This document shows positions 8,214 to 17,190 of a DNA stretch of 64,000 nt, piece by piece (the first letter of the stretch is position 1; each line of letters starts with the position of its first letter). This DNA comes from an uncultured Oscillospiraceae bacterium. Lineage in GTDB: Bacteria; Bacillota; Clostridia; Oscillospirales; Acutalibacteraceae. Position numbers and translations under genes: made by a program. The stretch lies in the NCBI GenBank assembly GCA_900548545.1, contig URKX01000001.1, positions 1-64,000 on the forward strand, read 5' to 3'. The notes under the pieces are model-generated. The model was not told the origin of the DNA. It searched no databases and was given only the letters and a program-made list of their open reading frames with translations.

Positions 8214-9116
8214 ATGAATGGCATCATCATCTTGGACAAGCCCAGCGGGTTCACCTCCTTTGACGCGGTGGCTGTGCTGCGGGGGCTTTCCCATCAGAAA
8301 AAAATAGGCCACACCGGTACCCTGGACCCCATGGCCACCGGGGTGCTGCCCATCCTGCTGGGACGGGCGGCCAAGGCCCTGAACTTCCTGCCGGACACCG
8401 GCAAGGAGTATGTGGCCTCCTTCCGGCTGGGGGAGCGCCGGGATACCGGGGATATCACCGGGGAAGTGGTGGAGCGATCCCCCGCCCCTGTGGCCTTGGA
8501 GGCCCTGGAGGCGGCCCTGCCCCGGTTCCGGGGGGAGATCCTCCAGGTGCCGCCCATGTACTCGGCGGTTTCTGTGGGGGGGAAGCGGCTGTATGAGCTG
8601 GCCCGCAAGGGCCTGGAGGTGGACCGCCCTGCCCGGCCGGTGACCATCTCCCGGCTGGAGCTGCTCTCCTACGACCTCCAAACAAAAGAGGGCAGCCTGC
8701 GGGTGGGCTGCTCCAAAGGCACCTACATCCGGGCGCTCATTGAAGACCTGGCCCGGGCGGCGGGTTCCTGCGGCACCATGACTGCCCTGCGGCGCACCAG
8801 CGCCTGTGGCTTTTCCCAGGAGGACGCCCACTCCCTGGAGGCGCTGAAAGCCCTGGCGGCAGAGGGCCGTCTGGAAGAGGCCCTGCTGCCGGTGGAGGGG
8901 CTGTTTGCCCTGTATCCGGCGGTGCGTGTCAGCCCCGCCCAGGCCACCCGGTTCCAAAACGGGGGTGGGCTGGACCTTGCCCGGCTGCGGGGCGTCCCGG
9001 AAGGGGGCCTGTGCCGGGTGAAAAGCCCCCAGGGCCTGTTTTTGGGCCTGGGGCAAGTGGACCGCGCCCGCGGGGAAATGAAGTTTGTGAAATCCTTTTT
9101 GGAAGGGGAAGGCTGA
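8214..9116 (+). CDS. truB: tRNA pseudouridine(55) synthase TruB
   Basis: TruB isomerises U55 in the T-loop of tRNAs. The 300-aa product starts MNGIIILDKPSGFTSFD and carries the catalytic G-T-L-D-P-M-A-T-G motif near residue 38 as well as the K-R-L-Y-E-L-A-R-K-G motif and the C-S-K-G-T-Y-I-R-A-L segment. The reading frame is open upstream, but the ATG at 8214 with GGGGAGGT fits the family start. The stop codon overlaps the start of ribF. Confidence 0.95.
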   Translation: MNGIIILDKPSGFTSFDAVAVLRGLSHQKKIGHTGTLDPMATGVLPILLGRAAKALNFLPDTGKEYVASFRLGERRDTGDITGEVVERSPAPVALEALEAALPRFRGEILQVPPMYSAVSVGGKRLYELARKGLEVDRPARPVTISRLELLSYDLQTKEGSLRVGCSKGTYIRALIEDLARAAGSCGTMTALRRTSACGFSQEDAHSLEALKALAAEGRLEEALLPVEGLFALYPAVRVSPAQATRFQNGGGLDLARLRGVPEGGLCRVKSPQGLFLGLGQVDRARGEMKFVKSFLEGEG

Positions 9117-10087
9117 TGATGAAGACCATCCACACCGTGGAAGAGCTGGAAGCCCTGGAGCGGCAAGCCCCCAGCTCCCTTGCCCTGGGCGCCTTTGACG
9201 GGCTGCACCGGGGCCACATGGCGGTGATCCACGCGGCCTGCGCCCCGGGCAAAGGCGGGGAGGTGCTGTCGCCGGCGGTGTTCACCTTCCGGTCCAGCCC
9301 CTCGGGGAACAGCGCGGTGCTCACCGGCCGGGACAAAGAGCGCATTTTGGCCCATTCCGGGGTGGAAACCCTCTATTCCCTGGAGTTTCAGGAGGTGCGG
9401 GACTGGGAGGCGGAGGCCTTTGTCCGCCGGGTGCTGTTCCAGCGGTGCAACGCCCGCCGGCTGTGCTGCGGCCAGGATTTCCGGTTTGGACGGGGCGCCC
9501 GGGGGGACGTGGCCCTGCTGCGGCAGCTCTGCTGCCAGGCCGGGGTGGAACTGTATGTGGTGCCCCCGGTCACCGACAGCGGGGAAAAAGTCAGCTCCAC
9601 CCGCATCCGCAAGGCGGTGGAAGAGGGGGACATCCCCATGGCCAACCGGCTGCTGGGGAGGCCTTTCGGCTTTTCCCTGGAGGTGATCCACGGAAACCAC
9701 ATCGGCACAGGGCTTGGCACCCCCACCATCAACCAGGCCATCCCGGAGGGGTTTGTGCTGCCCCGGTTCGGGGTGTACGCCAGCTGGTGCCGTGTGGGCG
9801 GCCAGTATTTTTACGGGGTCACCAACGTGGGGCTGAAACCCACCGTGGGCTCGGACCGGGTGCTGGCGGAAACCTGGCTGCCGGAGTTCTCCGGCGACCT
9901 GTACGGCAAGCGGGTGCGGGTGTTTTTGCTGGAATTTTTGCGGCCCGAAAAGAAGTTTGCTTCCCTGGAGGAATTAAAGGCTGCCATCCAGGAAAACGCC
10001 CGCCAGGCCAAGGCCGTGACAAGGCGGATTTCCCCGCCCTATTTCCCCAAAAGCACTTTACAAAGCCCCCCTTCTATGATAAAATAA
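9116..10087 (+). CDS. ribF: Bifunctional riboflavin kinase / FAD synthetase
   Basis: Makes FMN and FAD from riboflavin. The N-terminal nucleotidyltransferase half has G-A-F-D-G-L-H-R-G-H near residue 25 and S-S-T-R-I-R-K near residue 160; the C-terminal flavokinase half has the G-L-G-T-P-T-I-N motif. About 323 aa is normal. Two adjacent ATG codons (9116 and 9119) are possible starts; the first overlaps the truB stop as ATGA. GGAAGGGGAAGG lies upstream. The position between truB and rpsO is standard for Firmicutes. Confidence 0.93.
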   Translation: MMKTIHTVEELEALERQAPSSLALGAFDGLHRGHMAVIHAACAPGKGGEVLSPAVFTFRSSPSGNSAVLTGRDKERILAHSGVETLYSLEFQEVRDWEAEAFVRRVLFQRCNARRLCCGQDFRFGRGARGDVALLRQLCCQAGVELYVVPPVTDSGEKVSSTRIRKAVEEGDIPMANRLLGRPFGFSLEVIHGNHIGTGLGTPTINQAIPEGFVLPRFGVYASWCRVGGQYFYGVTNVGLKPTVGSDRVLAETWLPEFSGDLYGKRVRVFLLEFLRPEKKFASLEELKAAIQENARQAKAVTRRISPPYFPKSTLQSPPSMIK

Positions 10088-10100
10088 TTAAGCTGCCCGT

Positions 10101-10168
10101 CCCTCGGATAGGGGAACCACCAACCCTTACCTGTGGGCCGGGTGAATCAATCAAGCGGCAATGGCCGC
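10101..10168 (+). promoter_or_regulatory. Structured leader of rpsO (possible S15 autoregulatory element)
   Basis: Between ribF and rpsO are a small stem (CCCT at 10101-10104 with AGGG at 10110-10113) and a perfect 5-bp stem with an AATG loop (10155-10159 with 10164-10168) just upstream of the ribosome binding site. S15 mRNAs are often autoregulated through 5' structures in many phyla. Assignment here is inference from position only. Confidence 0.3.
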
Positions 10169-10186
10169 GGAAAAGGTGGAATATCC

Positions 10187-10450
10187 ATGACTAAAACTGA
10201 AAAGACCGAAATCATTAAGAAGTATGCCCGCCACGAGGGCGACACTGGTTCCCCTGAGGTGCAGATCGCTGTGCTGACCAAGCGCATCAACGACTTGACC
10301 GAGCACCTGCGCCAGAACAAAAAGGACCATCACTCCCGCCGGGGCCTGCTGAAGATGGTCGGCCAAAGACGGAACCTCCTCAACTACCTGACCAAGATCG
10401 ACATCGAGCGTTACCGCTCCATCATTGCCGAGCTGGGCATCCGTAAGTAA
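10187..10450 (+). CDS. rpsO: 30S ribosomal protein S15
   Basis: An 87-aa primary rRNA-binding protein of the 30S central domain. The sequence contains the S15 signature with G-D-T-G-S-P-E-V-Q near residue 22 and the H-H-S-R-R-G-L-L-K-M-V region near residue 46. I use the ATG at 10187 with an AAAAGGTGG site, rather than an earlier in-frame start. It is followed by a hairpin terminator and then pnp, the standard order. Confidence 0.98.
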   Translation: MTKTEKTEIIKKYARHEGDTGSPEVQIAVLTKRINDLTEHLRQNKKDHHSRRGLLKMVGQRRNLLNYLTKIDIERYRSIIAELGIRK

Positions 10451-10463
10451 AAGAAAAGCAGCG

Positions 10464-10515
10464 GGCTGTGACTGTGGGCCTTTGGGCCGGCGGCCACAGC
10501 CTTTCGCTCTTTTTT
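10464..10515 (+). terminator. Terminator after rpsO
   Basis: Outer stem GGCTGTG (10464-10470) with CACAGCC (10495-10501), with further GGCC/GGCC pairing inside, then CTCTTTTTT. It probably lowers read-through from rpsO into pnp. Confidence 0.65.
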
Positions 10516-10538
10516 AGGGGCGGAACTGTTTACCAAGC

Positions 10539-10572
10539 AAACCAGCCGGAAACAATCCCGGCCGGCTTGTTT
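10539..10572 (+). promoter_or_regulatory. Stem-loop in the pnp leader
   Basis: AAACCAGCCGG (10539-10549) pairs with CCGGCTTGTTT (10562-10572) with one mismatch. A long stem in the pnp 5' leader is the site of RNase III/PNPase autoregulation in E. coli; whether this stem serves the same purpose here is inference. Confidence 0.35.
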
Positions 10573-10652
10573 CCTTGTTAAACAGGGCCGCCTTTCGAAT
10601 AACCGCCCTGGCGGGCCGCTGTGGGGCTGCCGGGGAGAAAGGAACGTGTGTC

Positions 10653-12860
10653 ATGTTTGAGAATTTTAAAGTGTTCGAAACAGAGCTGGCGGGCCGCCCC
10701 CTGGTGGTGGAAACCGGGAAAATGGCCCAGCTGGCCAACGGTGAGTGCTTGGTGCGCTATGGGGACACCGTTGTCCATGTGGCGGTTACCGCCGCCGCGA
10801 AGCCCCGGGACGGCATCGATTTCTTCCCCCTCTCGGTGGACTACGAGGAAAAACTCTATTCCGTGGGCAAGATCCCCGGTTCTTTCTTGAAGAGGGAGGG
10901 CCGCCCCAGTGAAAAGGCCACCCTCACCTGCCGGATGATCGACCGGCCTATCCGCCCCCTGTTCCCCAAGGATATGCGCAACGATGTGTCCATCGTGTGC
11001 ACCGTCATGTCCGTGGAGCAGGATAACTCCCCGGAGATCGCCGCCCTGATCGGCACCTCCATCGCCCTGTCCATCTCCGACGTGCCCTGGGACGGCCCCA
11101 TTTCCGGCGTTTCCGTGGGCCTGGTGGACGGCGAGTTTGTCATCAACCCCACTTCCGCCCAGCGGAAGGTTTCCCAAATGGCCGTCACCGTGGCCTCCAC
11201 CGACGAGCGCATTGCCATGATCGAGGCCGGCGCCAACGAGGTGTCCGACGAGGATATGTACAACGGCATCATGGCCGGCCACGAAGCCAACCAGAAGGTC
11301 ATTGAGTTTATCAAGGGCATCCAGAAGGAGATCGGCAAGGAGAAGTTCTCCTACCCCTCCAACAAGCCCGAGCCCGGGATGTTCGAGGCCATCCGGGACT
11401 ACGCCGAGGATGCTGTCCGGGCCGCCCTGGACACCGACGACAAGAACGTGCGGGACGAGCGCCTGAAGCCCGTGTATGAGGACGTCCATGAGCACTTCGC
11501 GGAGGAGTACCCCGACGCGGAAGCCAAGATCGACGAGTGCCTGTACCTGACCCAGAAGTACGTGGTGCGCCGCTGGCTGTTGGACGAGCAGAAGCGTGTG
11601 GACGGCCGCGGTATGGACGAGATGCGCCCCCTGGCCGCGGAAGTGGGCCTGCTGCCCCGCGTCCACGGTTCCGGTATGTTCACCCGCGGCCAGACCCAGG
11701 TGCTCACGGTGGCCACTTTGGGCTCCATGCGGGACAACCAGCTGCTGGACGGCATTGACGAAGAGGAGAACAAGCGGTATATCCACCACTACAACTTCCC
11801 CTCCTACTCCGTGGGCGAAACCAAGCCCAGCCGGGGCCCCGGCCGCCGGGAGATCGGCCACGGCGCTTTGGCCGAGCGCGCCCTGGTGCCTGTGATCCCC
11901 AGCGTGGAGGAGTTCCCCTACACCCTGCGGCTGGTCAGCGAAGTGCTGTCCTCCAACGGCTCCACCTCCCAGGCTTCCATCTGCGGCTCTACCCTGGCCC
12001 TGATGGACGCCGGTGTGCCCATCAAGGCCCCTGTGGCCGGCATCTCCTGCGGCCTGATCACCGAGGGCGACCGCTGGATGACCATGGTGGACATCCAGGG
12101 CATTGAGGACTTCTTCGGCGACATGGACTTTAAGGTGGGCGGCACCAAGAAGGGTATCACCGCCATCCAGATGGACCTGAAGATCCACGGCCTGACCCCC
12201 GCCATGGTGAAGGAGGCCCTGGAGAAGACCCACAAGGCCCGGAACTATATCATTGATGAAATCATTCTGAAGGCCATCCCCGAAGTGCGGCCTCAGCTTT
12301 CCAAGTACGCCCCCAAGATGCTGTCCACCGTGATCCCCGTGGACAAGATCCGGGAGGTCATCGGCAGCGGCGGCAAGGTGATCCAGAAGATCTGCGCCGA
12401 GTGCGAAGTGAAAATGGATGTGGAAGAGGACGGCCATGTGTTCATCTCCGGCCTGGATCTGGAGAAGTGCCAGCGGGCCTTGGACATTGTGGACACCATT
12501 GTCAACGATCCCGAGCCCGGCTCTTACTACAACGGCCGTGTCACCCGGCTGATGGACTTTGGCGCCTTTGTGGAGATCGCCCCCGGCAAGGAAGGCCTGG
12601 TGCACATCTCCCGCCTGGACATCAAGCGCACCGAGAAGGTCACCGACGTGGTGAACGTGGGGGATATCGTCAAGGTGAAAGTGCTGGAGATCGACGACAA
12701 GGGCCGGCTGAACCTTTCCCGCCGGGACGCCCTCATCGACCTGGACGGCGCCGTGCCGGAGAACGACATCTCTTCCGAAAGCCGCCCGCCCCGCCGGGAG
12801 CATGGGGACCGTGACCGCAGCCGCGACCGCCGTCCCAGAAGGGACCATCACGAACACTGA
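10653..12860 (+). CDS. pnp: Polynucleotide phosphorylase
   Basis: A 3'-5' phosphorolytic exoribonuclease of the RNA degradosome. The 735-aa protein has two RNase PH-like domains (about 5-220 and 320-545) joined by an all-helical domain, a KH domain with I-G-S-G-G-K-V-I-Q near residue 567, an S1 domain from about 625 to 695 and a short Arg/Asp/His-rich tail. The ATG at 10653 (GGAGAAAGGA upstream) gives the standard MFENFKVFETELAGRPL-type start. It closes the operon. Confidence 0.97.
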   Translation: MFENFKVFETELAGRPLVVETGKMAQLANGECLVRYGDTVVHVAVTAAAKPRDGIDFFPLSVDYEEKLYSVGKIPGSFLKREGRPSEKATLTCRMIDRPIRPLFPKDMRNDVSIVCTVMSVEQDNSPEIAALIGTSIALSISDVPWDGPISGVSVGLVDGEFVINPTSAQRKVSQMAVTVASTDERIAMIEAGANEVSDEDMYNGIMAGHEANQKVIEFIKGIQKEIGKEKFSYPSNKPEPGMFEAIRDYAEDAVRAALDTDDKNVRDERLKPVYEDVHEHFAEEYPDAEAKIDECLYLTQKYVVRRWLLDEQKRVDGRGMDEMRPLAAEVGLLPRVHGSGMFTRGQTQVLTVATLGSMRDNQLLDGIDEEENKRYIHHYNFPSYSVGETKPSRGPGRREIGHGALAERALVPVIPSVEEFPYTLRLVSEVLSSNGSTSQASICGSTLALMDAGVPIKAPVAGISCGLITEGDRWMTMVDIQGIEDFFGDMDFKVGGTKKGITAIQMDLKIHGLTPAMVKEALEKTHKARNYIIDEIILKAIPEVRPQLSKYAPKMLSTVIPVDKIREVIGSGGKVIQKICAECEVKMDVEEDGHVFISGLDLEKCQRALDIVDTIVNDPEPGSYYNGRVTRLMDFGAFVEIAPGKEGLVHISRLDIKRTEKVTDVVNVGDIVKVKVLEIDDKGRLNLSRRDALIDLDGAVPENDISSESRPPRREHGDRDRSRDRRPRRDHHEH

Positions 12861-12892
12861 TCCCCTGGTTTCAGGGTTGGAAACATGACAAA

Positions 12893-12938
12893 AGGGCCAG
12901 CGGTGGCTCCAGCGGAAAAGCTGGGCCCCGCTGGCCCT
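12893..12938 (+). terminator. Long hairpin downstream of pnp
   Basis: A perfect 11-bp stem (12893-12903 with 12928-12938) with further pairing inside. It is followed by only a short T-run (GGTTTTG), so it may act as a terminator or as a stabilising 3' end. Confidence 0.5.
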
Positions 12939-13012
12939 GGCTGGTTTTGTGGGCCGCTGGGGGCCACGAAACTTTCCCAGGGGACCGGCTCTTTTTCTGT
13001 GCAACCTTTCCA

Positions 13013-13042
13013 TTGCTTTTTACCAGTTTACTGTGGTAACAT
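13013..13042 (+). promoter_or_regulatory. Promoter of mnmA-proBA
   Basis: TTGCTT at 13013-13018, 18-base spacer, TAACAT at 13037-13042 with an upstream TGG (extended -10). It lies about 37 bases before the mnmA start. Confidence 0.5.
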
Positions 13043-13078
13043 ACAAATTACATGAACCCTTTTGAAAGGAGCGTTTCC

Positions 13079-14248
13079 ATGACCATTCAAGCGGGCTCCC
13101 AGCAGGCGGAAGATCCAAGGGGCTTTCAGGCTGGGAGTGTTTCCCACGCCCCGGCCCAGCGGAAAGCCATCATCGCCATGAGCGGCGGGGTGGATTCCTC
13201 TGTGGCGGCCCTGCTGTGCCAGCGGCAGGGGTTCGACTGTATGGGCGTCACTTTAAAACTGTATGACAACCAGGACGCGGGCCTGGGGGAGGCGTCCTTC
13301 CCTGGGGAGAAGACCTGCTGCTCGGTGGACGACGTGGCCGACGCCCGCAGCGTGGCCTTCCGGCTGGGGATGCCCTTTTATGTGTTCAACTTCAAGGAGG
13401 CTTTCCGCCGGGAGGTGATGGACCGGTTTGCCGCCGCCTACCAGCATGGGGAAACCCCCAACCCCTGTGTGGACTGCAACCGGTATATCAAGTTTGAGAA
13501 GCTCATGCGCCGGGGGGAGGAGATCGGCTATCCCTATGTGGCCACAGGCCACTACGCCCGGGTGGAACAGGACGAGGCCACGGGCCGCTGGCTGCTGAAA
13601 AAGGGCCTGGACGAGAACAAGGACCAGAGCTATATGCTCTACTCCCTGACCCAGTGGGAGCTTTCCCGGCTGCTGCTGCCCCTGGGGGGGCTGACCAAAG
13701 ACCAGACCCGGGCCTTGGCCGAGGAGAACGGCTTTATCAACGCCCGCAAGCGGGACAGCCAGGACATCTGCTTTGTGCCCGACGGGGACTACGCTGCCTT
13801 TATCCGCCGCTGGACCGGCCAGGAGTTCCCTCCCGGGGAGTTCGTGGGCACCCACGGGGAGGTGTATGGCACCCATAAGGGGATCATCCACTACACCGTG
13901 GGCCAGCGCAAGGGCCTGGGGCTTTCCTTCCCCCAGCCCATGTTCGTCAAGGAGATCGACACGGAAAAGAACCAGGTGGTGCTGGCCAAAGCCGAGGAGC
14001 TGTTCTCCCAGGAGGTCACCGCCCGGGACATCAACTTGATCTCCGTGGGGAGCATCCCCCAGCCCATGGAGGTGAAAGCCCGGGTGCGCTACCGCCAGAA
14101 GGAGCAGCCTGCCACCGTGGTGCAGACAGGCCCCGACGAGCTGAAAGTGGTGTTCCACCAGCCCCAGCGGGCCATCACCCCCGGCCAGGCCCTGGTGCTC
14201 TACCAGGGGGACACCGTGGTGGGCGGCGGAAAGATTGTGGGAAATTAA
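13079..14248 (+). CDS. mnmA: tRNA-specific 2-thiouridylase MnmA
   Basis: Transfers sulfur to U34 of tRNA Lys, Glu and Gln. The 389-aa protein has the PP-loop S-G-G-V-D-S-S-V near residue 34, the C-C-S-V-D-D-V region, the catalytic Cys in N-P-C-V-D-C near residue 130 and the second Cys in S-Q-D-I-C-F-V near residue 229. Its N-terminus is about 20 residues longer than many homologues before the PP-loop. I use the ATG at 13079 with AAAGGA upstream. The following gene, proB, is only 34 bases downstream. Confidence 0.95.
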   Translation: MTIQAGSQQAEDPRGFQAGSVSHAPAQRKAIIAMSGGVDSSVAALLCQRQGFDCMGVTLKLYDNQDAGLGEASFPGEKTCCSVDDVADARSVAFRLGMPFYVFNFKEAFRREVMDRFAAAYQHGETPNPCVDCNRYIKFEKLMRRGEEIGYPYVATGHYARVEQDEATGRWLLKKGLDENKDQSYMLYSLTQWELSRLLLPLGGLTKDQTRALAEENGFINARKRDSQDICFVPDGDYAAFIRRWTGQEFPPGEFVGTHGEVYGTHKGIIHYTVGQRKGLGLSFPQPMFVKEIDTEKNQVVLAKAEELFSQEVTARDINLISVGSIPQPMEVKARVRYRQKEQPATVVQTGPDELKVVFHQPQRAITPGQALVLYQGDTVVGGGKIVGN

Positions 14249-14282
14249 AGAGAAAGGGACGGGGCCGGGCCCCGAGGTCACT

Positions 14283-15071
14283 ATGGAACTGAAAGATGCA
14301 GAGATCCTTGTGGTGAAGGTGGGAACCTCCACCCTCACCTATGAAAACGGGAAAGTCAACCTGCGGCGGCTGGAAGAGCTGTGCCGCACCCTGGCGGATT
14401 TGCAGAACGCCGGGCGCAAGCTGGTGCTGGTTTCCTCCGGCGCCATCGGCGTGGGCATGGGCAAGCTGGGGCTTCCCAGCCGCCCGGAGGAAACAGAGAA
14501 AAAGCAGGCGCTGGCAGCCATTGGCCAGTGCGAGCTGATGTTTTTATACGACAAGTTTTTTGGGGAGTACAACCACACCGTGGCCCAGGTGCTGCTCACC
14601 GCAGACGTGGTGGACTTCCCCCGGGGACGGGAAAACGTCCAGAACACCTTCCGGGAGCTGCTGTCCATGGGGGTCATCCCGGTGGTCAACGAAAACGACA
14701 CTGTGGAAACCCAGGAGCTGGAAGGCAAGAACTTCGGCGATAACGACACCTTGTCCGCGGTGGTGGCAGGGCTGTGCGGCGCCCAGGGGTTGGTGATCCT
14801 CACCGACATCGACGGCCTGTACACCGGCGACCCCCGGAAAGATCCCAGCGCCCGGCGCATCCCCCGGGTGGAGGAGATCACCCAGGAGGTGGAGGCATTG
14901 GCCGGCGGGGCTGGCTCCAACCGGGGCACCGGGGGCATGGCCACCAAGCTGAAGGCCGCCAAACTGGCTACAAGCCAGGGTATCTCCATGGCCATCCTCT
15001 CCGGCAGCGACCTGCCCGGCCTCTACCGCCTGATGGAGGGGGAGAGCGTGGGCACTCTGTTCCCGGCATGA
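14283..15071 (+). CDS. proB: Glutamate 5-kinase
   Basis: First step of proline synthesis: ATP-dependent phosphorylation of glutamate. The 262-aa protein is an amino-acid-kinase domain with V-K-V-G-T-S-T near residue 11, V-S-S-G-A-I-G-V-G near residue 51, N-E-N-D-T near residue 137 and G-T-G-G-M-A-T-K-L near residue 217. It lacks the C-terminal PUA domain of the E. coli-type enzyme, as in several Firmicutes. Ribosome binding site GAGGT is weak, so translation may be coupled to mnmA. proA follows after 47 bases. Confidence 0.95.
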   Translation: MELKDAEILVVKVGTSTLTYENGKVNLRRLEELCRTLADLQNAGRKLVLVSSGAIGVGMGKLGLPSRPEETEKKQALAAIGQCELMFLYDKFFGEYNHTVAQVLLTADVVDFPRGRENVQNTFRELLSMGVIPVVNENDTVETQELEGKNFGDNDTLSAVVAGLCGAQGLVILTDIDGLYTGDPRKDPSARRIPRVEEITQEVEALAGGAGSNRGTGGMATKLKAAKLATSQGISMAILSGSDLPGLYRLMEGESVGTLFPA

Positions 15072-15118
15072 CTCCCTGCCGGATAGCCAACCATTCTGTT
15101 GAAAAAGGAGGAATCCCT

Positions 15119-16357
15119 ATGACCATCACCGAAATGGGCGCACGGGCCAAAGAGGCCGCCCGGGTCCTTGCCACCGCAGGGGCCTTGAAAGAGGCCGCCT
15201 TGCTCCACGCTGCCCACGCCCTTTGGAGCCGCCGGGAGGAGATCCTGGCAGCCAATGCCCAAGATCTGGAAGCCGGGAAAGGGGCAGGCTTGTCCCAGGC
15301 GCTGTTAGACCGGCTGGCCCTGACGGAGGGCCGCATCCAGGACATGAAGACCGCCGTGGAGGAAGTGGCCAAAGCCGCTGACCCGGTGGGCCGCGCCCTG
15401 TCCGGGGAAACCCGCCCCAACGGCCTGCGGATCGAAAAGGTCGCCGTGCCCCTGGGGGTCATCGGCATCATCTACGAGGCCCGGCCCAACGTCACCAGCG
15501 ACGCCGCCGCCCTGTGCTTGAAGGCGGGCAACGCGGTGATCCTCCGGGGCGGGAAAGAGGCCATCCGCTCCAACAAGGCCGTGGCCGGGGTGCTGCGGGA
15601 CGCCTTGGAGGAGGCGGGCCTGCCTGCGGACTGCGTCCAGCTGGTGGAGGATACCAGCCGCCAGTCTGCCCAGGAGCTGATGGGCCTGACCCAGTACCTG
15701 GATGTGCTCATCCCCCGGGGCGGTGCCGGGCTGATCCGCTCGGTGAAGGAGAACGCCCGGGTGCCGGTGATCGAAACCGGGGTGGGCAACTGCCACGTGT
15801 ATGTGGACGCTTCCGCGGACCTGGACATGGCCGCGGAGATCATCTACAACGCCAAGTGTTCCCGGCCCTCGGTGTGCAACGCCATTGAAACCATTTTGGT
15901 GCACCAGGACGCGGCGAAGGCGGCCCTGCCCAAGATCAAGGCCCGGCTGGACGAAAAGCAGGTGGAACTGCGGGGCTGTGACCGGGCAAGGGCCATCCTG
16001 CCGGGGATCACCCCCGCTGTGGAAGAGGACTGGGCCACCGAGTACCTGGACTACATCCTGGCGGTGAAGGTGGTGGGCTCCCTGGAGGAGGCCCTGGGCC
16101 ACATCGCCCGGTATTCCACCGGCCACAGCGAGTGCATCGTCACCCAGGACTACACCGCTGCCCAGCGGTTTTTAAATGAGGTGGACGCCGCCGCCGTGTA
16201 TGTAAATGCCTCCACCCGGTTTACAGATGGAGGCCAGTTTGGCTTGGGCGCGGAGATCGGCATCTCCACCCAGAAGCTTCACGCCCGGGGCCCCATGGGC
16301 CTGGAGCAGCTGGTGAGCTATAAATTCCTCATCCGGGGCAGCGGCCAGGTGCGGTAA
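15119..16357 (+). CDS. proA: Gamma-glutamyl phosphate reductase
   Basis: NADPH-dependent second step of proline synthesis, giving glutamate 5-semialdehyde. The 412-aa aldehyde-dehydrogenase-fold protein contains Y-E-A-R-P-N-V-T-S-D-A near residue 117, the catalytic Cys region (Y-N-A-K-C-S-R-P-S-V-C-N) near residue 245 and the C-terminal T-D-G-G-Q-F-G-L-G-A-E-I-G block. The upstream reading frame is open through proB, but AAAAAGGAGG before the ATG at 15119 fixes the start. It forms a unit with proB. Confidence 0.96.
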   Translation: MTITEMGARAKEAARVLATAGALKEAALLHAAHALWSRREEILAANAQDLEAGKGAGLSQALLDRLALTEGRIQDMKTAVEEVAKAADPVGRALSGETRPNGLRIEKVAVPLGVIGIIYEARPNVTSDAAALCLKAGNAVILRGGKEAIRSNKAVAGVLRDALEEAGLPADCVQLVEDTSRQSAQELMGLTQYLDVLIPRGGAGLIRSVKENARVPVIETGVGNCHVYVDASADLDMAAEIIYNAKCSRPSVCNAIETILVHQDAAKAALPKIKARLDEKQVELRGCDRARAILPGITPAVEEDWATEYLDYILAVKVVGSLEEALGHIARYSTGHSECIVTQDYTAAQRFLNEVDAAAVYVNASTRFTDGGQFGLGAEIGISTQKLHARGPMGLEQLVSYKFLIRGSGQVR

Positions 16358-16382
16358 ACCGTGATGTTCGGCCGGTTTGTGC

Positions 16383-16715
16383 CTAAAGCAGCAAAAACAT
16401 CAGGGCAAACAGCAGCTCGTTGTTTTTTTCGTCCCCGCTGAGCAGGAGCAGCAGCGCCAAAATGATGGTGCGCTCCTTGTCTTTGAAAAAGGCGTTCAGC
16501 AGGCTGCCCTCCTCCTGGGGGGCAGGGGCTTGTGAAGGCTGCCCCTGGGAAGGCTGCACCGGCACCTGGTTTTGGGGCTGGGGAACCTGCTTTGGCTGGG
16601 GAGGCGGGTCGACCTGCTGTTTCCGGGGCTGGGGGATGTGGGCCCGGGCCTGCATTTCCCGGGCCCTGCGGGCGGCTTCCTCCCGCAGCTTGTTCATGTC
16701 CAAGTCTTGTGCCAT
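16383..16715 (-). CDS. Small conserved protein with hydrophobic C-terminus, unknown function
   Basis: A 110-aa protein not assigned to a named family. An N-terminal charged helix (residues 5-25, rich in Arg, Glu and Ala) is followed by a Pro/Gln-rich linker (30-70) and a short, strongly hydrophobic Leu-rich C-terminal stretch (about 82-110) broken by a charged D-E-K-N-N segment, so it may sit at the membrane. GGGAGGT lies before its ATG. It is the last of three leftward genes (17442 to 16383) separated by 25 and 12 bases, clearly one operon. I believe similar Leu-rich endings occur in other clostridial unknown proteins, but I could not search. Confidence 0.75.
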   Translation of the reverse strand: MAQDLDMNKLREEAARRAREMQARAHIPQPRKQQVDPPPQPKQVPQPQNQVPVQPSQGQPSQAPAPQEEGSLLNAFFKDKERTIILALLLLLSGDEKNNELLFALMFLLL

Positions 16716-16727
16716 GGGGGCACCTCC

Positions 16728-17165
16728 CTACAGCAGCCCGGACAACAGCCCGGAAAATACGCCGCTCTCTTTCAGCAAGGGGAGCAGCCGCAGCATTTGC
16801 AAGATCTGGATGGCTTCGTCCACCTTTTTCTGCCGGGACTCCCCCAAAAGGGGGCGCAGGGCCCGCAGCAGCCGGGTGGCGTCATCCTCCCGGTTGGCCT
16901 GGGAGAGCAGCGGCCCCAGCCGGGTCATCAGGGAGAGGGCCTGGGGGGTGATGCCCCCCAAAGAAGGCCCGGTTTCCTGGGGGGCGTTCCCCCCGGAAAG
17001 CGCCCCCAGCAGGGAGCTGAGATCCGGGGTGGAAGGGGCTGGGGGGGCCGCTTTTTGGGCAGGCTCCTCCTGGCCGCTGCCCAGGGATTGGAGCATCCCT
17101 TGGATCTGCCCCATGGCCTGGGGGTCTGACAGGATCTTTTGGAGCTGCTGGCTCAAGTCGTCCAT
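16728..17165 (-). CDS. Conserved protein of unknown function, second of three-gene cluster
   Basis: A 145-aa protein. It starts MDDLSQQLQKILSDPQAM, continues with a Ser/Pro/Gly-rich stretch (about 30-75) and ends in a helical Leu/Arg/Lys-rich region (about 80-145). The L-Q-K-I-L-S-D-P-Q-A segment at residues 8-17 closely matches L-Q-K-V-L-S-D-P-E-A in the upstream gene, so the two proteins share a short helical module. The module resembles the DP motifs of STI1-type repeats, which is only a loose likeness. No catalytic motif, signal peptide or clear membrane segment is visible. AAAGGGG precedes the start. Confidence 0.75.
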   Translation of the reverse strand: MDDLSQQLQKILSDPQAMGQIQGMLQSLGSGQEEPAQKAAPPAPSTPDLSSLLGALSGGNAPQETGPSLGGITPQALSLMTRLGPLLSQANREDDATRLLRALRPLLGESRQKKVDEAIQILQMLRLLPLLKESGVFSGLLSGLL

Positions 17166-17190
17166 GGGGTCCGCCCCTTTCTACAAAGGT

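Noticed and set aside
10578..13013. An 811-aa antisense frame over pnp
   Set aside because: Same high-GC shadow; pnp on the other strand has full-length domain support.
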